The translations under genes and the position numbers were made by a program. Under the pieces are notes generated by a model. It saw only the letters and a program-made list of their open reading frames with translations, made no database searches and had not been told where the DNA came from. DNA of 64,000 nt, taken from contig NZ_LT707064.1 in NCBI RefSeq assembly GCF_900156465.1, positions 966,001 through 1,030,000 on the forward strand. The letters run 5' to 3'. Every line of letters begins with the position of its first letter. Position 1 is the stretch's first letter. The DNA is from Pseudomonas sp. 7SR1. GTDB taxonomy: Bacteria > Pseudomonadota > Gammaproteobacteria > Pseudomonadales > Pseudomonadaceae. Of this stretch, positions 37,228 to 47,153 are shown piece after piece.

Positions 37228-38285
37228 CAGCGTGATTCCTCAGCCAATAACGTGCTCAGGTGGCTGGCGACACGCTCGGGGTTCAGACGCGTGAAGCACA
37301 GGGGCTGCTCGCGTTTCAGGTCAAACCGCCGGGCATCTTCGGCGGTCGGCGGATAGGTGCATTGTTTCTGCATGCAGGGTGCACAAGGAAAATCACTGGC
37401 AAGGTGGACCTGGCCCTTGCCGTAGGCACCGGTGAGTACCGGGTTGGTGGGGCCGAGCAGGGAAATGGTCGGCACGTCCAGCGCCGCGGCCAGGTGGCCC
37501 AGCCCGGTGTCCACGGCCACGCAAGCCTGAGCGCCGGCCAGCACCTTGCCCACAGCGCCCAGGTTCAGCTTCGGCAACACCTGGGCGTTGCGCAGCCCTT
37601 TGGCGATGCGCTCGGCCCGGGCCTTTTCCAGGGGGCTGCCCCACGGCAACTTCACCACCACGCCGAGCTGCCCCATGCGCTCGGCGAGCTGGCGCCAATA
37701 AAGCTCCGGCCAGTGCTTGGACTCCCAGGTCGTGCCATGCAGGAACACCACGTAGGGGTATTGGCGCGGCAATTCCACCAGCTTGTCGACGTTCAGGCCA
37801 TAGTTGCCCAGGGTCTGGGGCAGGTCATACCCCAGCGCCAGCGCGAACAACTGCCGCACCCGCTCCACCGCATGCTGACCGCGAGCCACCGCCAACCGAC
37901 GGGAATAGAACCGCGCGGCCAGGGGTTCACGGGCCGATTGCTTGTCCAGGCCGGCCACCGGAGCCTTGACGTAACGGGTCAGCCAGGCGCTCTTGAGCAG
38001 GCCCTGGGCATCGATGACCAGGTCGTACTTTTGCGCCCGCAGGCTCTGCTTGAAGCCTCGCCACTCGCCGCTCTTGATGGTTTGCCAGAGGTTCTTGCGC
38101 CAGCGCCGAATCGCCACCGGTATGACCTTGCCCACGGCCGGGTGCCAGGTGGGAATCTCGGCGAAACCTTCTTCCACCACCCAGTCGAACCGGATGCCAG
38201 GGATCGCTCGCGCGGCGTCGGTCAATGCCGGCAGGGTGTGGACCACATCGCCCAGGGAGGAGGTCTTGATCAGCAATACCCGCAA
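37227..38285 (-). CDS. waaC: ADP-heptose:LPS heptosyltransferase I, WaaC
   Basis: WaaC adds the first heptose to Kdo2-lipid A from ADP-heptose. The 352-aa GT9 protein has RVLLIKTSSLGDVVHTLPAL at the N terminus and the donor-binding VDTGLGHLAAALDVPTISLLGPT. The start is TTG at 38285: a perfect GGAGG ribosome site lies 9 bases before it, 1 bp separates it from the waaF stop, and no ATG fits. A frame beginning further upstream would add 15 unrelated residues inside waaF. Confidence 0.95.
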   Translation of the reverse strand: MRVLLIKTSSLGDVVHTLPALTDAARAIPGIRFDWVVEEGFAEIPTWHPAVGKVIPVAIRRWRKNLWQTIKSGEWRGFKQSLRAQKYDLVIDAQGLLKSAWLTRYVKAPVAGLDKQSAREPLAARFYSRRLAVARGQHAVERVRQLFALALGYDLPQTLGNYGLNVDKLVELPRQYPYVVFLHGTTWESKHWPELYWRQLAERMGQLGVVVKLPWGSPLEKARAERIAKGLRNAQVLPKLNLGAVGKVLAGAQACVAVDTGLGHLAAALDVPTISLLGPTNPVLTGAYGKGQVHLASDFPCAPCMQKQCTYPPTAEDARRFDLKREQPLCFTRLNPERVASHLSTLLAEESR

Positions 38286-38286
38286 G

Positions 38287-39321
38287 TTACTGGACCTCCA
38301 CGGGGGTGCCCTGCACGCGCGCCAGGGCATCGGTCACCGATGGCGGCATGAGCTGGCGCAGGCAGTTGTAGTGGCCGAAGCGGCAAGTGCGGTCGAAGCA
38401 TGGGCTGCATTCGATGCCCAGACGCACTACTTCGACCTTGTCGGCCAGCGGCGGGGTAAAGCCCGGCGAGGTGGAGCCATAGACAGCCACCAGCGGACGG
38501 TTCAGGGCCGCCGCCACGTGCATCAGGCCTGAATCGTTGGACACCACCGAGTCGGCGCAAGACAGCAGGTCGATGGCTTCGGCCAGGGAGGTATCGCCAC
38601 TGAGGTTCACCGCCTCTTCCCGCAGGCCGGGAATCAGGCGCGAGCGGATGTCTTCGCCCACCGGGTGATCCTTCTTTGAACCGAACAGCCACACTTGCCA
38701 GCCTTCACGGATCTTGGCTTCCGCGACCTGGGCGTAATGCTCGGCCGGCCAGCGCTTGGATTCGCCGAACTCGGCCCCCGGGCACAACGCAAGCACCGGA
38801 CGGTCAAGGCTCAGGCCGAACCTGGCCAAAGCAGCGTCACGGGTCACCGGGTCGATCTGCAGGCTCGGCCGCGGATAAGGTTTCGGCAGCTCGGCACCCG
38901 GCTCATAGGCCAGGGCCATGAACCGCTCGATCATCAGTGGATAGCGGTCCTTGTCCAGCTTGCGCACATCATTGAGCAGGCCGTAGCGCAGCTCGCCGCG
39001 CCAACCGGTGCGCTTGGCAATGCCGGCGAAGAACGGCACCAGGGCAGATTTCAACGAGTTGGGGAGCAGGATCGCCTGGTCATACTGACCGGCCAGGGAT
39101 CTGCCGATACGCCGGCGGGTCGCCAGCTCCAGCACGCCGTGACCGAGCGGGAAGCTCAAGGCCTTGCGTACTTCGGGCATGCGCTCAAGGATCGGCCGGC
39201 TCCACTCAGGGGCCAGGACGTCGATTTCGCACTGCGGATGGCGCTGCTTGAGGCACTGGAACAGTGTCTGCGCCATCACCATATCACCGACCCAACTGGG
39301 CCCAACGATCAGAATATTCAT
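38287..39321 (-). CDS. waaF: ADP-heptose:LPS heptosyltransferase II, WaaF
   Basis: WaaF adds the second inner-core heptose. The 344-aa GT9 protein starts MNILIVGPSWVGDMVMAQTL and has the donor site ALCPGAEFGESKRWPAEHYA and SNDSGLMHVAAALNRPLVAV. It is the first gene of a seven-gene run (waaF to wapQ) in which neighbours overlap by 1-4 bp or are 1 bp apart. The gap upstream of it toward glnE holds a REP pair. Confidence 0.95.
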   Translation of the reverse strand: MNILIVGPSWVGDMVMAQTLFQCLKQRHPQCEIDVLAPEWSRPILERMPEVRKALSFPLGHGVLELATRRRIGRSLAGQYDQAILLPNSLKSALVPFFAGIAKRTGWRGELRYGLLNDVRKLDKDRYPLMIERFMALAYEPGAELPKPYPRPSLQIDPVTRDAALARFGLSLDRPVLALCPGAEFGESKRWPAEHYAQVAEAKIREGWQVWLFGSKKDHPVGEDIRSRLIPGLREEAVNLSGDTSLAEAIDLLSCADSVVSNDSGLMHVAAALNRPLVAVYGSTSPGFTPPLADKVEVVRLGIECSPCFDRTCRFGHYNCLRQLMPPSVTDALARVQGTPVEVQ

Positions 39322-39429
39322 GTGCTTTCCAAAAACGATACGGGGAGGCCTACGCCTCCCCGCCTCGAGAATCACTGTGGCTTAGGTCGTTGCCTGCTGC
39401 CCTAATCTACAACACACCGCCAATCTACC

Positions 39430-39518
39430 GAGGGAGCGAGCCTGCTCGCGACAAGGCCAGCTCATTCAACATCAATGTCGCCTGACATTCCGCTATCGCC
39501 AGCAAGCTCGCTCTCACA
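39430..39518. repeat. REP pair between waaF and glnE
   Basis: GGGAGCGAGCCTGCTCGCG at about 39433-39450 and an inverted, slightly diverged arm CGCTATCGCCAGCAAGCTCG at 39491-39510 flank a short spacer. The pair fills the gap between the glnE stop and the waaF start. Confidence 0.75.
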
Positions 39519-39527
39519 TTTAAAGCT

Positions 39528-42467
39528 TCAGCTCAGCCCCAGCTCACCCCAGATCCGCAATACCTGGCGGCGCTCATCCACGAACTGGTCGCCTGCGATC
39601 ACCCCGGCATCTTTCTGCAAGGCCTGGCGGTGGGCGGCGGAGCGGTAGGCTTTATAGGCTTCGCGCAACAGCGTGGCATCTTCGGCCGGCATCAGACCGA
39701 CCTCTTGCAACCCGTCCAGGATGCGGATGTTATCGGTGTAGCGCACCAGCGAGGGATGCTCTTCGGACCACGCCAGAGCCGCGTATTGCACCATAAATTC
39801 AATATCGACGATACCTCCGGCGTCCTGCTTGAGGTCGAAGGGCGCCGAGGCGTCGAAGGCGTTTGCCGCCGTCCCGGCGGCGGTGGCCTTGCTACCGAGA
39901 TTGTCGCGCATCTTGGCGCGCATCTCGCTGACCTCCTGGCGCAGCGTCGACAGGTCACGCTTGCGCCCCAGCACCTGGGCGCGGACTTTCTCGAAGGCCT
40001 GGCCCACATCCTGGCTTCCCACCAGCACCCGGGCCCGCACCAGTGCCTGATGCTCCCAGGTCCAGGCTTCGTTTTCCTGGTAGCGGGCGAACGCCCCGAG
40101 GGAACTGACCAGCAACCCCGAAGCACCGGAAGGCCGCAGGCGCATGTCCACTTCATACAACTGCCCGGAGTTGGTCTGGGCCGTCAGCAGGTGAATGATC
40201 CGTTGGCCCAGCCGGGTAAAGAACTGGGCTCCATCGATGGGTTTCGGTCCGTCGGTTTCCGCCTGGGGATCGCCGTCATGGATGAACACCAGGTCCAGGT
40301 CGGAACCATGCCCTAACTCCAGGCCGCCGACTTTCCCATAACCGACAATAATGAAGCCCGGATCGCACAGACTGCCGTCGGTGCGCAGCGGCACACCGTG
40401 CTTGGCCACGGTCTGGCGCCAGGCCAGGGCCAGGACCTGTTCGAGAATCGCCTCGGCCAGCCAGGTCAGGTAATCGCTGACCTTCATCAACGGCAGGCTG
40501 CCGGCAATTTCCGAAGCCGCCACCCGCAGGCGATGCGCCAGCTTGAAATGCCGCAGCGCTTCCATCTGCTGTTCGAGATCATCCTCGGGGATCCGCGTCA
40601 GGCGCTCGCGCAGCTCGGCGGCCAGCTCCGGCGCCAGGGGCGGCTTGAACAGACGACCTTCATTAAGCAGCTCGTCGAGCAGCAGGGGGAAACGCGTGAT
40701 CTGTTCGGCAATCCACGGGCTGGCCGCGCATAGCGTCAACAAACGTCGCAGGGCACCGGGGTTTTCCGTCAGCAGCACCAGGTAGGCCGAACGGCGGGCC
40801 ACCGCTTCCACCAACGGCAGTACCCGCTCCAGCACCAGGTCCGGATCGGCGTGCTCGACGGCCTGGGCCAGCAGGCGCGGAATGAAGGCATCCAGGCGTT
40901 CGCGCCCCAGGCGCTGCATGGCGCGCAACTGCGGACTGCCGCGCAGGGCCGCCAGGGCCCTGAGCGCCTTGGGCGCGTCACGGAAGCCGCCCTCCTGCAA
41001 CTGCCGGCACGCCGCTTCCTCGTCCTGACTGTCTTCCCACAAGGGCAACCATTCGCCGCCCACCACCACTTCGCTTTCGCCGCCCTCTTCTTCATCCGGG
41101 TCGGCGATGACCTGGCCGAAGTGCCAGGCCACGCGTGCGCGCCAATGCATCAGTTGTTCGTGGAAAGCCGCCCAGTCGGTAAAACCCAGCATGAACGCTA
41201 TGCGCGCCTGGTCCTGGGGGGTGTCGGGCAGCATCTGGGTCTGGCGGTCGGCGATGGCCTGGATAGCGTGTTCGGTATAGCGCAGGAACTCGTAGCCCTG
41301 GCGCAACTCGTCGATCACCTTGGCCGGCAGGTAACCCTGGCCCTCCAGCGTCCCCAGCACCTTCAACAACGGCCGCTGCTGCAGACTCAAATCGCGGCCG
41401 CCGTGGATCAGCTGGAATGCCTGAGCGATGAACTCCACCTCGCGAATGCCACCCGAGCCCAACTTGATGTTATCGGCCATGCCCTTGCGCCGCACCTCCT
41501 GCTGGATCAACTGCTTCATGGTGCGCAACGCTTCGATGGCGGAAAAATCCAGGTAGCGGCGATACACGAAGGGCCGCAGCATATCGAGCAGTTGCGCGCC
41601 GGCCGCCTGGTCTCCGGCCACTACCCGCGCCTTGATCATGGCGTAGCGTTCCCAGTCGCGGCCCTGGTCCTGGTAGTACTGCTCCAGCGCGTTGAAGCTC
41701 AGCACCAGCGCACCGGCCGAGCCGTAGGGACGCAGGCGCATGTCGACGCGAAACACGAAACCATCGACCGTCATCGGGTCCAGGGCCTTGATGAGGCGCT
41801 GGCCCAGGCGGATGAAAAACTCCTGGTTATCCAGTGGCCGCTTCACCCCGACGGTTTCGCCTCCCTCGGGGTAGGCGAAGATCAGGTCGATGTCCGACGA
41901 CAGGTTCAATTCCACCGCGCCGAGCTTGCCCATGCCCAGGATCACCATCTGCTGCGCCGTACCGCTGCGCCGGCCGGTAGGCGTGCCGAATTGCTGGCAG
42001 AGGCGCTGATACAGCCATTGATAGGCCTGGTCAATGCAAGTGTCGGCCATGTCCGACAGGTCGCGACAGGTCCGGACCAGATCGGCCCGACGGTTCAGGT
42101 CGCGCCAGATGATCCGTACCTGTTGCCGGGTGCGCTGGCGGCGCAGGACCCGACCCAGCTCGTCCTCGGTCTCGGCGGCCTGGACCGCGGCGCCGATCTG
42201 CCGGCACATTTCCCCGGTCGCCAGGTCGCGATCCAGCTCGCCGCTGCGTACCAGCTCCAGTAGCATCACGGGGTCACGAAGACTCTGCTCGATGACGAAA
42301 TCGCTGGCGACGGCGACGCGGTTGAATTCGCCCCAGCGTTCCGGCGTCCAGGTGGCCAATCCGTGATCGTCATCCAGTGAGGCGACCGACGCACGGAACG
42401 ACTGCTCGGCACGGCTGACCAACGGCAGGAGAATTGCCGGTACTTCGGCAAGCGGGGGCAGGCTCAT
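39528..42467 (-). CDS. glnE: Bifunctional glutamine synthetase adenylyltransferase/deadenylase GlnE
   Basis: GlnE adenylylates and deadenylylates glutamine synthetase in response to PII and glutamine. The 979-aa protein has two nucleotidyltransferase domains: the N-terminal one with LNLSSDIDLIFAYPEGGE (deadenylylation) and the C-terminal one with LGHGSDLDLVFIHDGD (adenylylation), separated by helical linkers. It lies upstream of the LPS operon on the same strand and diverges from aceE, as PA5014 does. The ilvE gene I recall between waaF and glnE in PAO1 is not present here. Confidence 0.97.
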   Translation of the reverse strand: MSLPPLAEVPAILLPLVSRAEQSFRASVASLDDDHGLATWTPERWGEFNRVAVASDFVIEQSLRDPVMLLELVRSGELDRDLATGEMCRQIGAAVQAAETEDELGRVLRRQRTRQQVRIIWRDLNRRADLVRTCRDLSDMADTCIDQAYQWLYQRLCQQFGTPTGRRSGTAQQMVILGMGKLGAVELNLSSDIDLIFAYPEGGETVGVKRPLDNQEFFIRLGQRLIKALDPMTVDGFVFRVDMRLRPYGSAGALVLSFNALEQYYQDQGRDWERYAMIKARVVAGDQAAGAQLLDMLRPFVYRRYLDFSAIEALRTMKQLIQQEVRRKGMADNIKLGSGGIREVEFIAQAFQLIHGGRDLSLQQRPLLKVLGTLEGQGYLPAKVIDELRQGYEFLRYTEHAIQAIADRQTQMLPDTPQDQARIAFMLGFTDWAAFHEQLMHWRARVAWHFGQVIADPDEEEGGESEVVVGGEWLPLWEDSQDEEAACRQLQEGGFRDAPKALRALAALRGSPQLRAMQRLGRERLDAFIPRLLAQAVEHADPDLVLERVLPLVEAVARRSAYLVLLTENPGALRRLLTLCAASPWIAEQITRFPLLLDELLNEGRLFKPPLAPELAAELRERLTRIPEDDLEQQMEALRHFKLAHRLRVAASEIAGSLPLMKVSDYLTWLAEAILEQVLALAWRQTVAKHGVPLRTDGSLCDPGFIIVGYGKVGGLELGHGSDLDLVFIHDGDPQAETDGPKPIDGAQFFTRLGQRIIHLLTAQTNSGQLYEVDMRLRPSGASGLLVSSLGAFARYQENEAWTWEHQALVRARVLVGSQDVGQAFEKVRAQVLGRKRDLSTLRQEVSEMRAKMRDNLGSKATAAGTAANAFDASAPFDLKQDAGGIVDIEFMVQYAALAWSEEHPSLVRYTDNIRILDGLQEVGLMPAEDATLLREAYKAYRSAAHRQALQKDAGVIAGDQFVDERRQVLRIWGELGLS

Positions 42468-42849
42468 GGTCTATCCTTGATCGGCGCGGGAAAGGCTGGA
42501 TGTAGTGTTTTTTCGAGAGCCACTACCTGATCGACTGTCGAACAAAGATGATAAATAGCTGAAAATCTGATTTTATTGGCAGCCGACATCAAGTTTTTAC
42601 CTGTTCGAGTTAGCTAAAGACCAACAGTAACGATTATTCTCACAACGAAACGAGGGGCCAAAAGCCTTTCATGTGTAGTTTTACTACTCGTCTATACATT
42701 CGGGAGGCTGAAACGGTCGACGATTTGTAGTAAAACTACACGCCGCCGAAACAACCTTCGGCAATCCAAGAATTTATATCGTCTGCCCACAAGGCCAGTC
42801 GCAAACTCAGGCAACCGATTCTGGTAGCCTTTCCGCCCTGGAGCAAGCC
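42468..42849. other. Divergent glnE/aceE control region
   Basis: This 382-bp region is more AT-rich than the coding DNA beside it. It contains two palindromic operators (42675-42689 and 42726-42740). A TATACA hexamer at 42694-42699 lies just beyond the first and could be a -10 box for aceE, but no good -35 box is visible. The aceE ribosome site GGAG is at 42840-42843. Confidence 0.5.
42675..42740. promoter_or_regulatory. Two HexR-like palindromic operators upstream of aceE
   Basis: TGTAGTTTTACTACT (42675-42689) and TGTAGTAAAACTACA (42726-42740) share the form TGTAGT-N3-ACTAC(A/T), with centres 51 bp apart. The shape resembles the TGTAAT-N3-ATTACA consensus I recall for HexR, an RpiR-type repressor of central carbon genes. 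That HexR is the binder is inference; the palindromes are plain in the sequence. Confidence 0.65.
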
Positions 42850-45495
42850 ATGCAAGACCTCGATCCCGTCGAAACCCAGGAATGGCTGGACGCCCTGGAA
42901 TCGGTTCTCGACAAAGAAGGCGAAGACCGCGCTCATTATCTGATGACCCGCATGGGCGAACTCGCGACCCGCAGCGGTTCGCAACTGCCCTACGCCATCA
43001 CCACGCCATACCGCAACACCATCCCCGTTACCCACGAAGCACGCATGCCTGGCGACCTGTTCATGGAACGCCGCATTCGCTCGTTGGTACGTTGGAACGC
43101 ATTGGCCATGGTGATGCGTACCAACCTGAAGGATTCCGACCTGGGCGGTCACATCTCCAGCTTCGCCTCCAGCGCGACGCTGTACGACATCGGCTTCAAC
43201 TACTTCTTCCAGGCCCCGACCGACGAACACGGCGGCGACCTGATCTACTTCCAGGGTCACGCATCGCCAGGCGTCTACGCCCGTGCGTTCATGGAAGGCC
43301 GCATCTCCGAAGACCAGATGAACAACTTCCGCCAGGAAGTGGACGGCAACGGCCTGTCCTCCTACCCGCACCCTTGGCTGATGCCTGATTTCTGGCAGTT
43401 CCCGACCGTTTCCATGGGCCTGGGCCCGATCCAGGCGATCTACCAGGCACGTTTCATGAAGTACCTGGAAGCCCGTGGCTTCATCCAGCCAGGCAAGCAG
43501 AAGGTCTGGTGCTTCATGGGCGACGGCGAGTGCGACGAGCCGGAATCCCTCGGCGCGATCTCCCTGGCCGGCCGCGAGAAGCTGGACAACCTGATCTTCG
43601 TCATCAACTGCAACCTGCAGCGCCTCGACGGCCCGGTTCGCGGCAACGGCAAGATCATCCAGGAACTCGAAGGCGTGTTCCGTGGCGCCCAGTGGAACGT
43701 CAACAAGGTTATCTGGGGCCGTTTCTGGGACCCATTGCTGGCCAAGGACGTCGACGGCATCCTGCAGCGTCGCATGGACGAAGTCATCGACGGCGAATAC
43801 CAGAACTACAAGGCCAAGGACGGCGCGTTCGTCCGCGAGCACTTCTTCAACACGCCTGAGCTCAAGGCCATGGTCGCCGACCTGTCCGACGACGAAATCT
43901 GGAAGCTCAACCGTGGCGGCCACGACCCGTACAAGGTCTACGCGGCGTACCACCAGGCGGTCAATCACAAAGAACAGCCGACCGTCATCCTTGCCAAGAC
44001 CATCAAGGGTTATGGCACAGGTGCCGGCGAAGCGAAGAACACCGCGCACAACACCAAGAAAGTCGATGTCGACAGCCTGAAGTTGTTCCGCGACCGCTTC
44101 GACATTCCGGTCAAGGACAGCGAGCTGGAAAACCTGCCGTTCTTCAAGCCCGAAGAAGGCAGCGCCGAAGCCCGTTACCTGGCCGAGCGCCGTGCCGCGC
44201 TGGGCGGTTTCGTACCACAGCGTCGCGCCAAGAGCTTCAGCGTCCCGACGCCGCCACTGGAAACCCTCAAGGCTATCCTGGACGGTTCGGGCGACCGTGA
44301 AATCTCCACCACCATGGCCTTCGTGCGAATCCTCGCGCAACTGGTCAAGGACAAGGAAATCGGCCCGCGCATCGTTCCGATCATCCCGGACGAAGCCCGT
44401 ACCTTCGGCATGGAAGGCATGTTCCGCCAGCTGGGCATCTACTCGTCCGTCGGCCAGCTCTACGAGCCAGTCGATAAAGACCAGGTGATGTTCTACCGCG
44501 AAGACAAGAAGGGCCAGATCCTGGAGGAAGGCATCAACGAAGCGGGCGCCATGAGCTCCTTCATTGCCGCCGGTACTTCGTACTCCAGCCACAACCAGCC
44601 GATGCTGCCGTTCTACATCTTCTACTCGATGTTCGGCTTCCAGCGCATCGGCGACCTGGCCTGGGCCGCTGGCGACAGCCGCACCCGTGGCTTCCTGATC
44701 GGCGGTACCGCCGGCCGCACCACGCTGAACGGCGAAGGCCTGCAGCACGAAGACGGTCACAGCCACATGCTGGCCGGTACCATCCCGAACTGCCGCACCT
44801 ATGATCCGACCTATGGCTACGAGCTGGCGGTGATCATCCAGGACGGCATGAAGAAGATGACCGAAGAGCAACAGGACGTCTTCTACTACATCACCGTGAT
44901 GAACGAGTCCTACCAGCAGCCAGCCATGCCGGCCGGTGTCGAGGAAGGCATCGTCAAGGGCATGTACCTGCTCGAGGAAGACACCCGCGAAGCGGCGCAC
45001 CACGTCCAGTTGATGGGCTCCGGCACCATCCTGCGCGAAGTGCGTGAAGCGGCGAAGATCCTGCGTGAAGAATTCAACGTCGGTGCCGACGTGTGGAGCG
45101 TCACCAGCTTCAACGAACTGCGTCGCGACGGCCTGGCCGTAGAGCGCAGCAACCGCCTGCACCCTGGCCAGAAGCCAAAGCTGAGCTACGTCGAAGAATG
45201 CCTGAACGGTCGCAAAGGTCCGGTCATCGCCTCTACCGACTACATGAAGCTGTTCGCCGAGCAGATCCGCCAGTGGGTTCCTTCCAAGGAATTCAAGGTG
45301 CTGGGCACCGACGGTTTCGGCCGTAGCGACAGCCGCAAGAAGCTGCGTCACTTCTTCGAAGTCGATCGTAAGTTCGTTGTGTTGGCAGCCCTGGAAGCCC
45401 TGGCTGACCGTGGCGATATCGAACCCAAGGTGGTGGCCGAGGCCATCGTCAAGTTCGGCATCGATCCGGAAAAACGCAACCCACTGGACTGCTGA
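42850..45495 (+). CDS. aceE: Pyruvate dehydrogenase E1 component, homodimeric type
   Basis: AceE decarboxylates pyruvate with thiamine diphosphate and acetylates the lipoyl groups of AceF. The 881-aa protein is full length. The thiamine-binding motif runs from GDGECDEPESLGAISLAG (residues about 224-241) to the NCN at 253-255. The ATG follows GGAG by six bases. It is followed after 11 bp by aceF. The E3 gene (lpd) is not in the window. Expression is likely governed by the two palindromes upstream. Confidence 0.97.
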   Translation: MQDLDPVETQEWLDALESVLDKEGEDRAHYLMTRMGELATRSGSQLPYAITTPYRNTIPVTHEARMPGDLFMERRIRSLVRWNALAMVMRTNLKDSDLGGHISSFASSATLYDIGFNYFFQAPTDEHGGDLIYFQGHASPGVYARAFMEGRISEDQMNNFRQEVDGNGLSSYPHPWLMPDFWQFPTVSMGLGPIQAIYQARFMKYLEARGFIQPGKQKVWCFMGDGECDEPESLGAISLAGREKLDNLIFVINCNLQRLDGPVRGNGKIIQELEGVFRGAQWNVNKVIWGRFWDPLLAKDVDGILQRRMDEVIDGEYQNYKAKDGAFVREHFFNTPELKAMVADLSDDEIWKLNRGGHDPYKVYAAYHQAVNHKEQPTVILAKTIKGYGTGAGEAKNTAHNTKKVDVDSLKLFRDRFDIPVKDSELENLPFFKPEEGSAEARYLAERRAALGGFVPQRRAKSFSVPTPPLETLKAILDGSGDREISTTMAFVRILAQLVKDKEIGPRIVPIIPDEARTFGMEGMFRQLGIYSSVGQLYEPVDKDQVMFYREDKKGQILEEGINEAGAMSSFIAAGTSYSSHNQPMLPFYIFYSMFGFQRIGDLAWAAGDSRTRGFLIGGTAGRTTLNGEGLQHEDGHSHMLAGTIPNCRTYDPTYGYELAVIIQDGMKKMTEEQQDVFYYITVMNESYQQPAMPAGVEEGIVKGMYLLEEDTREAAHHVQLMGSGTILREVREAAKILREEFNVGADVWSVTSFNELRRDGLAVERSNRLHPGQKPKLSYVEECLNGRKGPVIASTDYMKLFAEQIRQWVPSKEFKVLGTDGFGRSDSRKKLRHFFEVDRKFVVLAALEALADRGDIEPKVVAEAIVKFGIDPEKRNPLDC

Positions 45496-45506
45496 GGAGA
45501 ATTTTC

Positions 45507-47147
45507 GTGAGCGAACTCATTCGCGTACCTGACATCGGCAGCGGTGAAGGTGAAGTAATCGAACTGTTTGTGAAGGTAGGCGACCGTATCGAAGCCGACC
45601 AGAGCATCCTGACGCTTGAATCGGACAAGGCCAGCATGGAAGTGCCTGCGCCGAAGGCCGGTGTGATCAAGAGCCTGAAGGTGAAGCTGGGCGATCGCCT
45701 GAAAGAAGGCGACGAACTGCTGGAGCTGGAAGTCGAGGGCGCCGCTGCGGCGCCTGAAGCGGCTGCCCCTGCGCCAGCGCCTGCGGCGGCTGAAAAGCCC
45801 GCTGCGGCCCCGGCTGCCGAAGCAGCGCCTGCTCCGGCCGCTGCGCCGGCCGCCGCCACTGTCCAGGACATTCATGTTCCGGACATTGGTTCGTCGGGCA
45901 AGGCCAAGATCATCGAAGTGCTGGTCAAGGCCGGCGATACCGTCGAAGCCGACCAGTCGCTGATCACCCTGGAATCCGACAAGGCCAGCATGGAGATCCC
46001 ATCGCCGGCTGCCGGTGTGGTGGAGAGCGTCGAGATCAAGCTGGAAGACGAAGTCGGCACCGGCGACCTGATCCTGAAGCTGAAAGTAGCGGGTGCCTCG
46101 GCACCTGCCGCGCCTGCCTCGGCCGCTGCACCCGCCGCCAAGGCTGAAGCAGCTCCAGCGCCAGCCGCCGCGCCTGCCGCCAAGGCCGAAGCAGCGCCTG
46201 CCCCTGTCGCCGCCGCGCCTGCGCCAAGCGGTGCCAAGGTGCACGCCGGCCCGGCGGTGCGTCAGTTGGCCCGTGAATTCGGTGTCGAGCTGTCGGCCGT
46301 TGGCCCGAGCGGGCCGCACGGTCGTGTGCTCAAGGAAGACGTGCAAGCCTACGTCAAGGCCATGATGCAGAAGGCCAAGAACGCACCGGCCGAAGGCGCC
46401 ACCGGTGGCGCGGGCATCCCGCCGATCCCGGCGGTGGATTTCAGCCGTTTCGGCGAAACCGAAGAAGTGGCCATGACTCGCCTGATGCAGATCGGCGCGT
46501 CGAGCCTGCATCGCAGCTGGCTGAACATCCCGCACGTGACGCAGTTCGACCAGGCCGACATCACCGAGCTGGAAGCTTTCCGCGTCGCGCAGAAAGCCGT
46601 GGCGGAAAAGGCCGGCGTGAAGCTGACCGTGTTGCCGTTGTTGCTCAAGGCGTGCGCACACCTGCTCAAGGAACTGCCGGACTTCAACAGCTCCCTGGCC
46701 CCAAGCGGCAAGGCTGTGATCCGCAAGAAGTACGTGCACATCGGCTTTGCCGTCGACACCCCGGAAGGCCTGCTGGTACCGGTCATCCGCAACGTCGACC
46801 AGAAGAGCCTGCTGCAACTGGCCGGCGAAGCCGCTGCCCTGGCCGACAAGGCCCGGAACAAGAAGCTCACCGCCGACGACATGCAGGGCGCCTGCTTCAC
46901 CATCTCCAGCCTCGGCCACATTGGCGGTACCGGCTTCACGCCGATCGTCAACGCGCCGGAAGTGGCGATCCTGGGTGTTTCCAAGGCCACCATCCAGCCG
47001 GTCTGGGACGGCAAGGCCTTCCAGCCGAAGCTGATGCTGCCACTGTCGCTGTCCTACGATCACCGTGTGATCAACGGCGCCGCCGCTGCACGCTTCACCA
47101 AGCGCCTGAGCGACCTGCTGGGCGACATCCGTACCATCCTGCTGTAA
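45507..47147 (+). CDS. aceF: Dihydrolipoamide acetyltransferase E2 component
   Basis: AceF carries acetyl groups on lipoyl lysines and transfers them to CoA. The 546-aa protein has two lipoyl domains (lysines 41 and 159 in ESDKAS), Ala/Pro-rich linkers, a peripheral subunit-binding domain around 240-280 (AVRQLAREFGVELSAVGPSG), and the catalytic domain ending in DHRVINGAAAARF with His519. The start is GTG at 45507, with GGAG nine bases upstream. E. coli AceF has three lipoyl domains; two is usual in pseudomonads. Confidence 0.97.
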   Translation: MSELIRVPDIGSGEGEVIELFVKVGDRIEADQSILTLESDKASMEVPAPKAGVIKSLKVKLGDRLKEGDELLELEVEGAAAAPEAAAPAPAPAAAEKPAAAPAAEAAPAPAAAPAAATVQDIHVPDIGSSGKAKIIEVLVKAGDTVEADQSLITLESDKASMEIPSPAAGVVESVEIKLEDEVGTGDLILKLKVAGASAPAAPASAAAPAAKAEAAPAPAAAPAAKAEAAPAPVAAAPAPSGAKVHAGPAVRQLAREFGVELSAVGPSGPHGRVLKEDVQAYVKAMMQKAKNAPAEGATGGAGIPPIPAVDFSRFGETEEVAMTRLMQIGASSLHRSWLNIPHVTQFDQADITELEAFRVAQKAVAEKAGVKLTVLPLLLKACAHLLKELPDFNSSLAPSGKAVIRKKYVHIGFAVDTPEGLLVPVIRNVDQKSLLQLAGEAAALADKARNKKLTADDMQGACFTISSLGHIGGTGFTPIVNAPEVAILGVSKATIQPVWDGKAFQPKLMLPLSLSYDHRVINGAAAARFTKRLSDLLGDIRTILL

Positions 47148-47153
47148 TCGGAC

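Noticed and set aside
42736..45351. 871-codon minus-strand frame opposite aceE
   Set aside because: It is the complement of strongly biased aceE codons, with no ribosome site or family match.
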